Assembly (NCBI GenBank): GCA_026225945.1
Contig: JAMJFZ010001871.1
Coordinates: 1,653,001 to 1,717,000, forward strand
Length of the DNA: 64,000 bases
Direction: 5' to 3'
Source of the DNA: Cricetomys ansorgei
Taxonomy: Eukaryota > Chordata > Mammalia > Rodentia > Nesomyidae
Position numbers and translations under genes: made by a program
Notes under the pieces: generated by a model
The model's database searches: none
The model's input: the letters and a program-made list of their open reading frames with translations, nothing else
What the model was told of the DNA's origin: nothing
Shown: positions 24,834-35,942 of the stretch, piece after piece
How the letters are laid out: every line of letters starts with the position of its first letter
How positions within the stretch are numbered: position 1 is the stretch's first letter

Positions 24834-25004
24834 GTTTTTTTTTCTATGACATTTTTAGATCATCTGTTATAATAATGATTTTATGTCTATCTTTGGGTAT
24901 AATGTCTTACTGAAAAAAGCTTATTACTACTCAATAAATATTTGTTATAGTAAATATAAAGAATGGTTCATTGAGAAGTGTGATGCTTTCAATAAGAAGT
25001 GTCC

Positions 25005-25357
25005 ATCAATGGCTCATTATTTGAACACTCACTAGTTTCCCAGTTGGTAGGCTACCTTTGGAAGGTTTTGGAGGCTTTAGGAGACAGAGATATTCTGTAC
25101 AATGTATGTCACTGGAGGTGGGCTTTGAGAATTTATATCTTGCCCTACTTCCTCTTTGTTCTCTATGCTTCCTGTGTGCTGTTCAAATCTGGTCATTCTA
25201 CTTCTGGACTGCCAGCCCAGGCTTGTGCTCCTGTCAGTTACCGGGCCTTCCTTGACATGATAGACTCTCTCCCTCTGAAATTTTAAATCAAAATGAATTC
25301 ATGCTTCCTTAGTTTGCATTATTGTCAAGGTATTCTATCACAGCAGCAGCAAACTAA
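25005..25357 (+). mobile_element. Second rodent LTR-like MER repeat
   Basis: 'ggaggctttaggagacagag', 'gtcactggaggtgggctttg', 'acatgatagactctctccct' and 'ctatcacagcagcagcaaac' follow the order of a common rodent repeat related to those at 22862 and 24410. All three share a 3' end of the 'aataaa...ttgc...atcacagcaac' type. Two overlapping plus frames here are by-products. Confidence 0.75.
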
Positions 25358-25479
25358 TGAAAAAGAAAATCAAGTATCAATCCTAGATTTTAAAGGAGCA
25401 ATGTAATAATTTTCACATATTTGGAAAGTTATTGTTTTTAAATTAATATATATATGTAAGTATGCATTTTTGGATATTA

Positions 25480-25760
25480 TTTTTTCTTTTTCAGTTTCAT
25501 GTGTATATATAATATTTTTCATCAGTCTTCCTCATCATCTTCCCTTATCTTCTTCCCTCTCCTACCGCATCTCTTGTCTTCCCTGGTGTTCCTTCATACA
25601 TGTCCTTTTTTAAAATCTGTGGCCCACTGCATTTATTAGGGTTGCAGCATAAGCGTGGGTGTTATTTGCTTGAGTGGGACAATGTACCAGTGACTTCTAA
25701 AGCCACCTGCACCTGCAATTTTTAACTGTCTATAAAGCTCCTTTGGAGAGTTGGACTCAG
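25480..25760 (-). mobile_element. Rodent L1 3'-UTR fragment (antisense)
   Basis: Pyrimidine-rich 'cttcccttatcttcttccct' followed by 'tgcatttattagggttgcag', 'cataagcgtgggtgttattt' and 'ttttaactgtctataaagct' matches the antisense rodent L1 3' UTR, whose counterpart reads 'gatttcattagggtttcttac' and 'gccattaactgcctataaa'. No ORF2 follows. Confidence 0.6.
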
Positions 25761-27580
25761 TATAAGAATATATGGAGAAACTTTTGATCAACAAAAGGAA
25801 CCTATTCAAATTACATGATTAATATGTGAAAGCACTAATTTTAAAAGAGTAAACATTACAGATGATTAAAAGTCAATTCTAAATACCATACCTAATTGCT
25901 GCCTTTGCATGACCTTTGGTCAGGAGTTCTATAATTGTAATCTCTGTGTCTCCCTCCATGTAGAATTACTTTCTTCCTTTGCTCAACTTTTCCAAAACTG
26001 GAACCCTATCACCAATACACTTGAAGCGTTTTTTACTCCAAGTAAAATTGAATATCCAATTGCATAAAGACTTTACATTTGATGCCTACATTATTTAAGA
26101 ATTTGAACTTGGTCTCAAATATCATATGTGTATCTATCATCACATAATCTTATATTTTTGTGCTGGCACATACATACATTTTCCCTCATGTTACTATTCT
26201 TCAATTGCAATGACCATTTAAAATCCAAATTCTTAGTGATTCAGATCTTGATTTCTTAAAACATACAAGAACTTTGTACTCAAGAAACACCTTTTCAGTC
26301 TTCCCAGAATCCAAGATCTCAGGATTTCCTTACACTAATGTTTAGAACCTACATTCTTTTAAACTCCCACAAATAACAAACCATGAGAAAAATTAGTAAT
26401 TCTAATAACTACTTGGAGAGAATTATTGTACCCACATGCTTTGAAGGAATCTAAGTTGTTCTATATAACCAATTTTGTTAAAAATAACCATTCCTCATTT
26501 TATGTATGGTTGTGTGATGTTTTGGGGTTTACTTTTTCTGATTTTTGACCCTAATATCTATAAAATTGTCCTATCCTCTCTGAATGCAGAGATGGCTAAA
26601 AATGTCACAGCCACTGAATGAATGCAGAAATAGAACTACCAAAACATGAATACCCTTGGAATATATAGCAGCATCCTTCTGCCCAAAATAGAATAAAATT
26701 ATGTAGTCTATTTTAGAAAAGGAAACTTTCCCAACTCCTTCCTCTGTAAGATCTGAAGTAAGACTGAAAACTCAGTTTTGGCCCCAGAAGGACTGTGATA
26801 GATTTTTCACAGATGTGTTTTAGCTTTGTTAGTTATGGGCACCCTGAGAACACCTGATGGATTTAGAGGACAGTAGGAAAATTATTGCCACCATAGTCTA
26901 ATATGAGTAAGGGGAGTAATTAAAGTGCACCTTGGATACCATTGCAAAAGTGCAAGTTATCCCTTACTCCTTGCATCCTAATTAGAGTTTAATTTAGATT
27001 TGTGCACTCTCATCAATTATACTTGTCCTATACTTAAAAAAATTTAACACTGCATTTGTATACCAAAAATTTACTCGTGAGCCTGAGATTTTGATACAAA
27101 CTAAAACAGCATAGTTGAAGTACTTTAATGTTGAGTTATAAAGTAAAACATTCAACAAAAGCAGACCTTTGTAAATCGATCCAGTAGATCTTTAAATTCA
27201 ATAAAGTAATGATTAAATAAAATGGAGGATTGCATTCACGTGTTCTGGTGTTGGTACTTTCTCTGTTTTCATAAAGTGTTCTTTTGCCCCTGGTTGAAGA
27301 TTACTAATGATTAGTCAATAACTTCATTAATTGAATTTCAATTTCCACCAGTGTATTAATGATCTCCCCAGGTTTTGCTTAAACTACAATGACTTGGCAA
27401 TAGTAAGTACCATTACTATTTCCTAAACATAATTTCTGTCTTCTGCAACTTGTGTTTTTTGACAGTTGCTTCTATGGTAAAGTAGCCAAATGCCATGCAG
27501 TGTGTCCAGTATTAGAGATACTGTGCCAAAATGTTTTCATTTGGAGAAAGTACAGGGCTTTCTCATTATATTTTCTTAAA

Positions 27581-27581
<1 letters not shown>
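25761..27581. other. Unassigned sequence
   Basis: No gene, RNA or repeat family recognised over about 1.8 kb of AT-rich DNA. Confidence 0.45.
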
Positions 27582-27630
<49 letters not shown>

Positions 27631-27654
27631 CACATATATGTGAGATATATATAT

Positions 27655-27720
<66 letters not shown>
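27582..27720. repeat. Compound (TA)n-(CA)n-(TA)n microsatellite
   Basis: (TA)n at 27582-27624, a mixed 'cacatacacatatatgtgag' bridge, (AC)n at 27658-27695 and (AT)n to 27720. The minus-strand Tyr-Ile/Cys-Val frames over it are artefacts. Confidence 0.97.
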
Positions 27721-27726
<6 letters not shown>

Positions 27727-28319
27727 TACATTGTTTTTTCTCCTTGCATCCCAATTATACATGACTTGAAATCTGTTTCCCCAAATAATATGTCACAGTT
27801 TCAAAAGCAGAGACCTTAAGATAGGTCTAGTACTAGTGAAAAACAGCTGCTAGTCCTTGTCAGAGCTCTGCTGATGAGTCCTCCCAGTCAACCTTACCAC
27901 AGTCCACAGAACCAGACATTCTTCTGTCAAAACTGTACACGAGGAAGCTCAGAATTTGACAGGAGAAATTACATAAAGAATTTACCACTCCTTTAACATC
28001 CAAATCCAGGTTCTTGCCTCCATATTACAGTAATAACTTTGTATGTTTCATTTTAGAAACACTAGTAGGAATCTAGAACCTTGAAGAAACCCAATAAACG
28101 TCAAGAATAAATCTAGGTGTGGCCATCGAGTGGCTTCATTATCTTCTCACGAGAATTCATCAAATGAGAACTACAGCACGAAATACTTAAAATCTAAGGG
28201 CATGTTATAAAAAAAGATTAAACACAGGAAATAAAATGTACCTGTGTGATATAAAATGCCTGAGGTTTGGATTTATTCATTTTACTTTTTTTGATCCCTT
28301 TAATCATTTGGCTCTAAAA
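27721..28319. other. Unassigned sequence
   Basis: Nothing recognised between the compound microsatellite and the L1 3' UTR. Confidence 0.45.
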
Positions 28320-28765
28320 TAAAAACATGAAACATGAGACATGAACAAAGACAACACGAATAGACACACTAATGTGAAACGGGAAACATCACAGGGCCCC
28401 ACCCCAGACAAAGAACTACAGGCAACTAAAGAAAGCCAAGAGAAGGAGAATTAGTCTTTGCCAGGAATGAGATCCCTAATTGGTTATCTAATACCAAATG
28501 GTCATCCCTGAAATGACATAAATGAAAGCACAATTAATGGATGCAGCCGGTTACATTTATATATTTATCCATGTGCATACAAGTCTGTGTGTGAGAGAGA
28601 GACAAAGAGACAGAGAGAGACAGGAAGAGAACATGCGTTAAAGAAAAGGAGGTCATGAAATTGAAGGGGAGTGAGAGGGTATGAGAGAGACTGGGGAAAG
28701 GAAACAGAGGGAAATGGTGTAATCCTATTTTAATTTGTAAAGTAAATAAATTTTAAACGCAAGTT
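28320..28765 (+). mobile_element. Rodent L1 3' UTR, sense, 5'-truncated
   Basis: Landmarks in order: 'aaagaactacaggcaactaa', 'agaaagccaagagaaggaga', 'ttggttatctaataccaaat', 'ggtcatccctgaaatgacat', then 'gtcatgaaattgaaggggag' and 'ggtgtaatcctattttaatt' before an A-rich end. This is the classic murine/rat L1 3' UTR. ORF2 is missing, as in most rodent L1 insertions. The GA-rich stretch near 28590-28630 is internal to it. Confidence 0.88.
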
Positions 28766-29044
28766 GATATCAGGGAAGGAAAGAAAAATGTTTTGATAGT
28801 ATCCTGACCCCTGAGCTCAGCCCAACCACCTTCCATTACACAGAAGCAAATACCCAGCATAAAGGTAGGTATAGCTTCTTTGACACAAATATTAACAATT
28901 TGTTTCATATAAGACACCTTTTAGTGGAACAAACTTACTGGGGAAAATATTCAGGTAATTAAAACAAAAAGTATCCAATTCCATCAGTTTCATTCTGAGT
29001 ATGCTATTGGTGGATTTTTGCTTTTGGTCTTGGTAATATTGTGA

Positions 29045-29113
29045 TCCCCTTCTCTTTTTTTTTCTGGAGTGGGATGAGTGTATCAATGTGTTTAACTGTA
29101 TGTGGGAATGTAT

Positions 29114-29147
<34 letters not shown>

Positions 29148-29425
29148 ATGCACATGTAGATGCACACAGGGAGGCTAGAGACGGACATCAAGGGTCTCTC
29201 TTTGTTCCATTTTACTGCATTTATTGTGGCAAAGAGTTTTAGTTGAACCATAACTCCCCAGTTCAGTCAGTCTGGTTGGTTTGCTTGTTCCTTGGACTCC
29301 TTGCCTCTACCTTGAGATTATAGGCAGCCACAACACAAAATGAACCTCTTCATGAAATCTGGGAGTTCAAACTCCAGTTCTCATATCTGCACAGCAAGCC
29401 CTTATCTACCGAATCCCATCTCCAA
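29045..29425 (-). mobile_element. B4-type SINE (antisense) with (GT)n
   Basis: It opens on + with (GT)n at 29116-29144, the reverse complement of the SINE's CA tail. Then 'gaggctagagacggacatca', 'ttgagattataggcagccac' and 'ttcaaactccagttctcata' follow, and 'accgaatcccatctccaact' is the head. Some internal blocks are diverged. Confidence 0.75.
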
Positions 29426-30553
29426 CTCCATGATTTCATTCTTTGTGATTAAGAATTTAATCTAATCACTTTCCCTATTCATAGACAAAGAGGATAGTCT
29501 TTCTGCCACTCCTTCCTAATCCCCAGTCTCTCCAAAGTTCCAGTCTGGAAATGTATTTCATCTGCTTAGGTCTAGCATCTTTCACACATGCCATGCTTTG
29601 CTTATTCCTTTGTAGACTAGCTTTGAGAGTCATACGGTAAATGAGCATAAACTCCCCTGCCCATGGAGTCAAGATGACATCCCAAAGATTTTCAACCCAG
29701 GAGAAAACGTCAGTGTTAAGACGCAAATCTAATTTAACTCCTTATGAGAACTTATCTCCAGAGGAATAAGATTATCAGACCTAGTCACAGAAAGGTCCGC
29801 TGGACCAAGAAGCAGGAAAAGTAAATGTTTTGATAAAAAGCATTCAGTGATAGAAGAAAATTTTTAGTGTTAAGAACAGCAAAGTGTATATTATTTCCTT
29901 AAATGTAATATTAGTTGTATGCAGAAGAAGTGGGGTTAATCCACCATGGACCAATGGCTCTGGGACATTTCCTAAGAAAACATGCTATCTGCTAAAAATA
30001 CATAGTATTACCTTGAATTAATACAGTCTTTCCATGTAAAAGAACATTTGATCTGAGGAGCCTGTGACATTTGAAGAAGCAGTACAGGATTAACCAGATA
30101 ACCACAGTTTGATCACTTTGATAGAAAACATAGCATTCAATTATGTCTTCTGGGTAAGTCTAAGGTTGGGAGTAATATATTATAAAAAAGAGTCACAGGA
30201 GATCCAAAAGTTTGACTATGAACAACCTGAGGATGCGTATTTTAATTGACACTGAGGCATTGCTTATGTTTAGAATTACACATTGAATTGCTCTTATCAA
30301 TAAGAAAAGCACACATGACCAAATTCAAACCTTAGAAATGCAAATAGAGCATTAATGTGATACTGAAAGATACATAAAGGGGACATATAGATGTGTTTCA
30401 CTGCCCTTTCTAATTCTCTATAGATTCTAATTCTTCCATGACAGAAAACCCTTTCAAAAAATTGCCCTTGGACCTAATGTCAAAGATGTTTCTAAGTACG
30501 TTTGCTTTGGTATATCAATTTTAAACTTACTAAAATACTTTAAAAAGTGAAAA
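29426..30553. other. Unassigned sequence
   Basis: No repeat family or exon seen. The 83-codon minus frame at 29475-29726 has no recognisable domain. Confidence 0.45.
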
Positions 30554-30690
30554 AGGCCTGGTGGTGGTGGCACAAGCCTTTAATCCCAGCACTTGGGAGG
30601 CATAGGTAGGCAGATCTCTGTGAGTTCGAGGTCAGCCTAGTCTACAGCCTGAGTTACAACAGAGAAACCCTGTCTCAACACCCTCTCAAA
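30554..30690 (+). mobile_element. B1 SINE (best preserved in the window)
   Basis: Near-canonical B1: 'ggcctggtggtggtggcaca', 'taatcccagcacttgggagg', 'gtgagttcgaggtcagccta', 'gagaaaccctgtctcaac' and an A-rich end. A B4 follows within about 15 bp in the same orientation. Confidence 0.95.
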
Positions 30691-30702
30691 AAAAATGTTG
30701 AA

Positions 30703-31005
30703 AAAGGGCTAGGGAGATGTTCATTCAGTAACTTGCCTGTATTGCAAGCAGAGGGATCTGAATTCAATTCCCAGGACCAGTATGAATAGCCAGATGTGGT
30801 GGTTAGTCTTTTTAAACCCTGTGCTGGGGAAACATAGACAAATGCATCTCTGGGGCTTCCTGTGCAGCCACAGCAGCCTATTTGGTGAGCTCTGAGCCAG
30901 TGAGGGACCCTATCTCTAAACCAAGGTGGACAGCTCCTAAGGAACAATGCTAGCAGCTGTCTTCTGCCTTCCACATACATATACGCAAATAATAAATAAA
31001 TAAAC
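30703..31005 (+). mobile_element. B4-type composite SINE
   Basis: A tRNA-like head ('agggctagggagatgttcat', 'gcaagcagagggatctgaat'), a B1-like middle ('ccagatgtggtggttagtc'), 'tggtgagctctgagccagtg', 'gagggaccctatctctaaac' and 'tcttctgccttccacataca' follow the B4 order. It ends in an AATA-rich tail. The 110-codon minus frame at 30675-31007 is its shadow. Confidence 0.9.
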
Positions 31006-31404
31006 AAAGATAGGAAATACTACAAACAAAAATTCTCCAACTGTCAAAGGGTGATTAGGTGAAACTCCTTCCAGCCAAGTAATAAAAAAAGAAATAAATG
31101 AATATTGTTGCTTACTTACAAACTACCATAATTCTTCATTGCAAAACTACTACTTAAAAGTAAATTCATAACACACAGCTTTCTAAGCAGACTATCATAA
31201 TTCTGTGGCCAAAATTATCCATATAACTTAGACCTAACTTTTTCAAGAATGTTTCTTGTCGTCATATAATGTTAACCAATAACAAAATAAGGTCTCTGTA
31301 AATTTGTCTGTCCACCTGGGAAATCGACGTGTTAATAATGAAGCCCAGTGCTAAAGCTAATATTTTCTTAAGTAGCTTTGTGATTACCAGTACCAGCTGA
31401 GAAT
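31006..31404. other. Unassigned sequence
   Basis: No recognisable feature before the purine-rich tract. Confidence 0.45.
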
Positions 31405-31533
31405 AAGAAAGGGAAGACTGAAGGGGCAGAAGGAGGTATGGGGAGAGAAGAAAAAAAGAAGAACAGAAAGAAGGGATGGAGGGATAAAGGGAGAAAGGAG
31501 GAGAAAGCAGGGGAGGGGAAGGGAAAGAAGGGT
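31405..31533. repeat. Purine-rich (GGA/GAA) tract
   Basis: About 130 bases of almost pure A/G on the + strand with irregular GGAG, GAAA and GGGA words. It is low complexity rather than a clean microsatellite. Confidence 0.9.
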
Positions 31534-31764
31534 GTTGGCTTTGAGTGAAAACAAAAGCATCAATGCAGTGTTTATCTCCGTGTTTGCAGACTTCTGGTGG
31601 ACAGTAAGATAATAATGGATCGCAGATAAACTATGACTAAAGTGAGCCTTTAAAGCTTTCTGAAAATTTTCCCATCAGTGAGTGAAAAAGATAATCTGTG
31701 GTTGTCCATATTTCAAATCTAGGTAAAACAGCAATAGTCTGCAGGACAATGGGATTATAGTGAG

Positions 31765-31955
31765 GAGTAAATGTCCATGGGAATTATAACTATAAAGTGT
31801 TGAGCAGTTAATGTACCCAAGCACTTTATAGAAATGTCTCTGATCACCCACAATCCTGTAGGATGACCTCTGCAGGGTCCATTTTGCAGATAAAACCCCC
31901 AGTTCAGTAGGTAGCCCCAGGTTGTACATTGAATAATTAGTGGGTCTGAAATAAA
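31765..31955 (+). mobile_element. MIR SINE (ancient mammalian)
   Basis: 'cccaagcactttatagaaat', 'cacaatcctgtaggatgacc', 'ccattttgcagataaaaccc' and 'tagtgggtctgaaat' follow the MIR order: 'caggcactttac', 'caatcctgtgaggtagg', 'cattttacagatgaggaaac', 'agtaagtggcagagctggga'. The 160-codon minus frame at 31755-32237 overlaps it antisense and is not supported as a gene. Confidence 0.75.
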
Positions 31956-32945
31956 ATGTTTATCTGTCTCCCTGACTATCCTAGCACATGCTCTCTCTCG
32001 TGGACTAATGAGAACACTGCCAGAATACAAGTGCATCCTATGATCTGCAGGTTTCTTTATTACAGGACTTGAAAGAGTGACAGAAAATTGTTCATCAAAG
32101 GAAGAAGAAAAAATAAAAAACAGAAAGCCTGCACTCAGAGTCCAAATTCCCTCACTTCTCTTTTCAGCTAATGATTCATAGCTGGGAATGCAAACTGAAA
32201 GAAATTCTGCTCCTTGAATAAATAATCCCCAGGCCATTTATTATCCCTATTTATGCAACATGTAATGTCAATTAAGTCTCCCCCAAACAATCACAAAGGT
32301 AACTATTTAACTCTAATTTTGTTGAATTGTTAACAGACTTCTTTGTGTCGCTTGCTTTTTAAATGGAGAGACAGTATCAACAGTGAAGCCATGTGGCAAC
32401 TTGGCACTGGGGCCATGGTTCATTAGAAACTGAGAGGCAGGAGAACCCCAGCACATTTACAATTCCACATCTGAATTTTTATTACTTGTGCTGACAAACC
32501 TTTAAAAACAAGAGTCATAAATCAGTAGGCAGTACTAGGGAGCCACCTGCTGGAGTGATGGCTGGAGTCAGCTGCCATGTCTCCACGAAATTAAATTCAG
32601 TAAATATTAACTCAATAATGAAGCTGTCAACTTTGGGGTACTTGGCTATAAAGATATATCTTGCACACACTACACACACACATACACACTACACACCCCA
32701 CACACACATTTTCAAAATGTAGTGGCAAAGTATCATTTTGAGAGAAGACACGAACACCACATAGAATGAAATAGTCAATGAACAATGAGGAGTTAATGCA
32801 GACAAGCTAATGACATCAGTCCTGTTCTTCAGTTAGCTTATTTACTCTATCATGATTGCTTTATCTTTCATTGAACAGCCTAACAATCCAAATACTATAA
32901 TTAAATTATAATTTATTTAAATGATGATATTTTCAGTAACATTCA
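31956..32945. other. Repeat-poor block with possible regulatory content
   Basis: About 1 kb without recognised insertions apart from a CA-rich stretch near 32665-32710. Homeobox-type TAAT/ATTA words and a CTCF-like word at 32542-32555 are present. Nothing supports an exon. Confidence 0.4.
32542..32555 (-). promoter_or_regulatory. Candidate CTCF core motif
   Basis: The minus strand reads CTCCAGCAGGTGGC. The core CCAGCAGGTGGC fits the established CTCF consensus CCASYAGRKGGC at every position. One motif match in 64 kb can occur by chance, so occupancy is unproven. Confidence 0.35.
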
Positions 32946-32947
32946 AA

Positions 32948-33203
32948 TATGTGTGTGTGTATGTGTGTGTGTGCATGCATCTGCATAGGCCTAGGCATGG
33001 GTGCCTGTGCAGGTATATTTTTGTATTCGTGGAGGACAGAGTTTAACCACAGATAATCAGTCATCAGGTACTTCCTGCCTTGTTTCTTGAAACAAGGCCT
33101 CTCAGTGTGTTGGAGTTCCCAAACTAGACAAAGCTGACTAGTGATTCAATTCAGAAGATCTCTGTGTCTCAGCCGCTTGTGTGCTGGGATCAAGATCAAA
33201 TGC
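32948..33203 (-). mobile_element. B4-type SINE, 3' part (split by an LTR)
   Basis: The antisense B4 begins with a GT-rich block (32950-32972) and passes through 'gaaacaaggcctctcagtgt' (from 'gacagggtctctcactg') to 'tgtgctgggatcaagatc'. It stops at the LTR at 33204 and resumes at 33524. The last six bases, AAATGC at 33198-33203, are the left copy of the target-site duplication. Confidence 0.75.
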
Positions 33204-33517
33204 TGCTGTGGAAGTTTATTTTTAGTTATATTTAAATAATTGTTTTGTGCACTGTTGGAAAAGGCGATGCATAGGCCTTGACATTTTGTATTGTCTACAG
33301 GTGTTGGATTCCTGTGGGGAGGTAGTTGATTGCTTATGATCTACACCTGAGAAGTTCTGAATGAATTAAAAACACCTGAGCTCAGACACGCATGGTTCCA
33401 CTGTCCAGTTAGGCATTGGCCATGATGGTGGTTCCCTCTGCTGAGGTCTGGCAGGGCTTGCCCCTATGATTATGCCTCCTTGTCCTTGCGGAGCCACCAC
33501 AGCAGGTAACTACTACA
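33204..33517 (+). mobile_element. Solo-LTR-like insertion with 6-bp target duplication
   Basis: A 314-bp element with TG (33204) and CA (33516-33517) ends, flanked by the direct repeat AAATGC at 33198-33203 and 33518-33523. It interrupts a B4 SINE. Internal landmarks are 'cattttgtattgtctacagg', 'aaaaacacctgagctcagac' and 'ggtggttccctctgctgagg'. All recur in inverted orientation at 62402-62741. TG...CA ends with a 6-bp duplication are typical of rodent ERV2/ERVK solo LTRs. The family name is not resolved. No internal retroviral sequence is present. Confidence 0.85.
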
Positions 33518-33523
33518 AAATGC

Positions 33524-33632
33524 CTCCAATACTAGTATTTTTTTTTCACATGGGTCCTAGGTGTTGTACTCAATCCTCAAATGTGTGTGGTAAGCACTGA
33601 ACCCATTGAACCATCTCCACAACCTGAAATTA
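33524..33632 (-). mobile_element. B4-type SINE, 5' head (continuation)
   Basis: 'tttcacatgggtcctaggtg', 'tgtggtaagcactgaaccca' and 'ttgaaccatctccacaacc' are the reverse-complement head of the B4 split by the LTR at 33204. Confidence 0.75.
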
Positions 33633-34751
33633 TGTATTTCTGAAGGCTGGCTAGTATGAGAGTCGATTTCTAATTTGAGATCAAGTGGTACAGATTTCTT
33701 TTTCCTCTCCCCAGCTATTTGAGATCAGTCTGTTGTTAAATGTATTCCCTAAAGTTCCCAGTACTGTTAAATCAAAGTTGTTGTTTTTTTTAAATAATAA
33801 TAATTAATGAAATATTTGTCCAGGCTTTCTTATTCAAGCATCGGTGCTAAAAATAGCCACTCACTTTCCTGTCTTTGTTACACTATATAGTGAACACTGA
33901 ATCCTTGTTGTTTGATGTTCCTTTGTGTTGCCGGAGGGTCAATATTTTAAATACAGTATCTGTGAGCAGCAAGGAACCAAAGTGGAACAGTCATGAGAGA
34001 TTAATCTGAATGTGTGTTGTCTAGAAAGTATAGCCCTGAGCCATTTTGATTCCCTGTTAGCCATTTACTTTGTTGTTGTCCTTTTCTTCATTCTCCTAAG
34101 AAAAGCTTGCCTAATGGTTCCATGTAATTGAGGGTCCCAGTTATTCAAGGTTATTGTGTATTTGTAATCAGGAATTTTCAGTGTTGGGGGGACACTAGGC
34201 AATATGGATGTACAACATCATTCTAGAGTGAGTTGTTTCCCTGGTATTACCTGAATATATCCTACTATTTGCAGCTGTTTCAGAAACTCTACCTTGACAC
34301 TCATGGTTAGTCTTCACCTTGACACTCATGGTCAGTCTTCACCTTGAACCCTTTACATGCACCAGATCATTTTCTCTAACCCATTCAATACCCAGTTCAG
34401 TCTTAAAAGACTTGATCCTTATTATCTTCACTCCCCAGGTGTAGAAACGTACTTTGGGGGAATTAAGTGAACCTTTTACATCCCAGAAAACACCTATTCA
34501 GAGACTCAAGTTCTTGCTAAAATCACCCTAGACCCTCCTCGGGATATACTTGGAGGTCTAATCCTTTGTTTGTCTTGTTAAAGGACTATGCACTCTGTTG
34601 ATAAAAGGAGGTGTTGAGATAAGATTGCAGGAGACATTTGGTACATGTGTTTCGTGTCTTCCTGGAATACCTCCAACACTGTGGCATTCTCTCAATTGCC
34701 ACATCTACTTTAACAAAACTAACCTCTCTTGAAAATCTTCCACACTTTAGT
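33633..34751. other. Unassigned sequence
   Basis: No gene or transposon recognised. The only structure is the 25-bp tandem repeat at 34291. Confidence 0.45.
34291..34348. repeat. 25-bp tandem repeat, about 2.3 copies
   Basis: Units starting 'accttgacactcatggt' lie at 34291 and 34316 and differ by one base (ttag versus tcag). A partial third unit ('accttgaac') begins at 34341. Confidence 0.9.
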
Positions 34752-34945
34752 AGAGGGGTCAGCGTACTACAACTCAGGCTATGGGCCAAACTCATCCCAC
34801 CATGGAACCAAGTCTGCCCACAACCAGTCATCTTTGGTTTATGCTAAGATGACAAGCTTGACTAGGCGCAGTGGAAATTTTTATCGACTGCAAAGCCAAA
34901 AAATATTTCACCACATGGATCTTTATAGAGTGCTTCCCCGTCCGC
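34752..34945 (+). mobile_element. hAT-Charlie-type MER fossil
   Basis: 'ggggtcagcgtactacaact' followed by 'ctatgggccaaactcatccc' and later 'gactgcaaagccaaaaaata' and 'tttatagagtgcttcc' follow the old eutherian repeat 'gggtcagcaaactacggcc ... gcaaagcctaaaatattt ... ccctttacagaaaaagt'. It is diverged with internal losses. The short frames over it are incidental. Confidence 0.6.
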
Positions 34946-35722
34946 TTCCCCTCCCGACCTTTGCATACTTTAAAAACCTTTTCCCCAGGTTCTTTCTGGG
35001 ATGAAACTTAATCAGTATTGCTATATCAAAACTATTTCATTCAATATGGTTTCATAGAAAAAGCCGCGGCTACTGGCCAGGATCAAAGATGGAAAATATG
35101 AAGAGAGAATGGAGAAATACAACGCGTGTACGGGTGGGTGTTGGAGCTGAGAATCACTAGGAAACCAACTGAGGACTTTCACCTTGTTATGCGAGTCAGG
35201 GTTCAAAGACCCTTGCCAATGCAAGGTACAGTATGAGAAGAGTGGTGTGAATGCTCCACTGACTCTTCTTAGGGTGAGCATATGTCTTTCAGCTTCTGCA
35301 AGTTCACACTTTACATTAACCCACGATTTATCCCTGCCTCCCTCCTCCTTCCTCCCTCCTTCCTCCTGTCCTCTCTTGCCTGGCTTAGATTTGTCATATT
35401 GTGCACTTTGATTCAGTGTCTCACTGTGGCCCAATTCTAAATGTTTCCCTGCGTGGATGAGATTTAGTACTTTGTTTACAAGTCCCAGTTACTAACTTGA
35501 GCCACACCTTGAATTCAGACATTATTCCTGATCTCATTATGACTGACATTTTGTGATCCTGTCACACTCTGAGCACTAATACTGGCCAAAAATTAAAACA
35601 AAAATTAAAAAAAATACACCTTGGATTGCAAAATCAAGTGTCACTAGATGACCACGAATACAAAGGAAGTTCCCTTCCACCAACAGGAGAAGAATGAACT
35701 ACTACTGCCCATTTGGATTGTT
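34946..35722. other. Unassigned sequence with a short pyrimidine tract
   Basis: 35333-35390 is CCTCCT/TTCC-rich, which explains the Glu/Gly/Arg-rich 137-codon minus frame at 35021-35434. No gene is supported. Confidence 0.45.
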
Positions 35723-35942
35723 AGGATTGTTAGGGGGCTGGAGAAATGACTGTTCTTCTAGAGGACCAGGGTTCAATTCCCAGCACCCACGGGGTGGTTC
35801 ACAACCATCAATATTTCCAGTTCCAGGGGATCTGACACCCTCTTATGGCCTTCATGGGCACATGTACTCATGTACTCATGTGCAAACAGACATATGCACA
35901 TAATAAAAAATTAAGTAAGTCTTTCTAAAAAAAAAAAAAAAG
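35723..35942 (+). mobile_element. B3/B2-type SINE with A tail
   Basis: 'aggggctggagaaatgactg' is the head. It is joined to 'ttcttctagaggaccagggt' with about 20 bases of the usual 'cagcggttaagagcactgg' missing. Then come 'ttcaattcccagcacccacg', 'ggttcacaaccatcaatatt', 'ctgacaccctcttatggcct' and an A tail at 35928-35942. Confidence 0.92.

Noticed and set aside
27472..27762. 96-codon minus frame rich in Tyr-Ile and Cys-Val
   Set aside because: Direct translation of TA and CA dinucleotide arrays.
31755..32237. 160-codon minus-strand frame
   Set aside because: It runs antisense through a MIR fossil and ordinary DNA, with no domain or family resemblance. Chance openness is the simpler reading.
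35021..35434. 137-codon minus-strand frame
   Set aside because: Its Glu/Gly/Arg-rich part is a translated pyrimidine tract. The remainder matches nothing.
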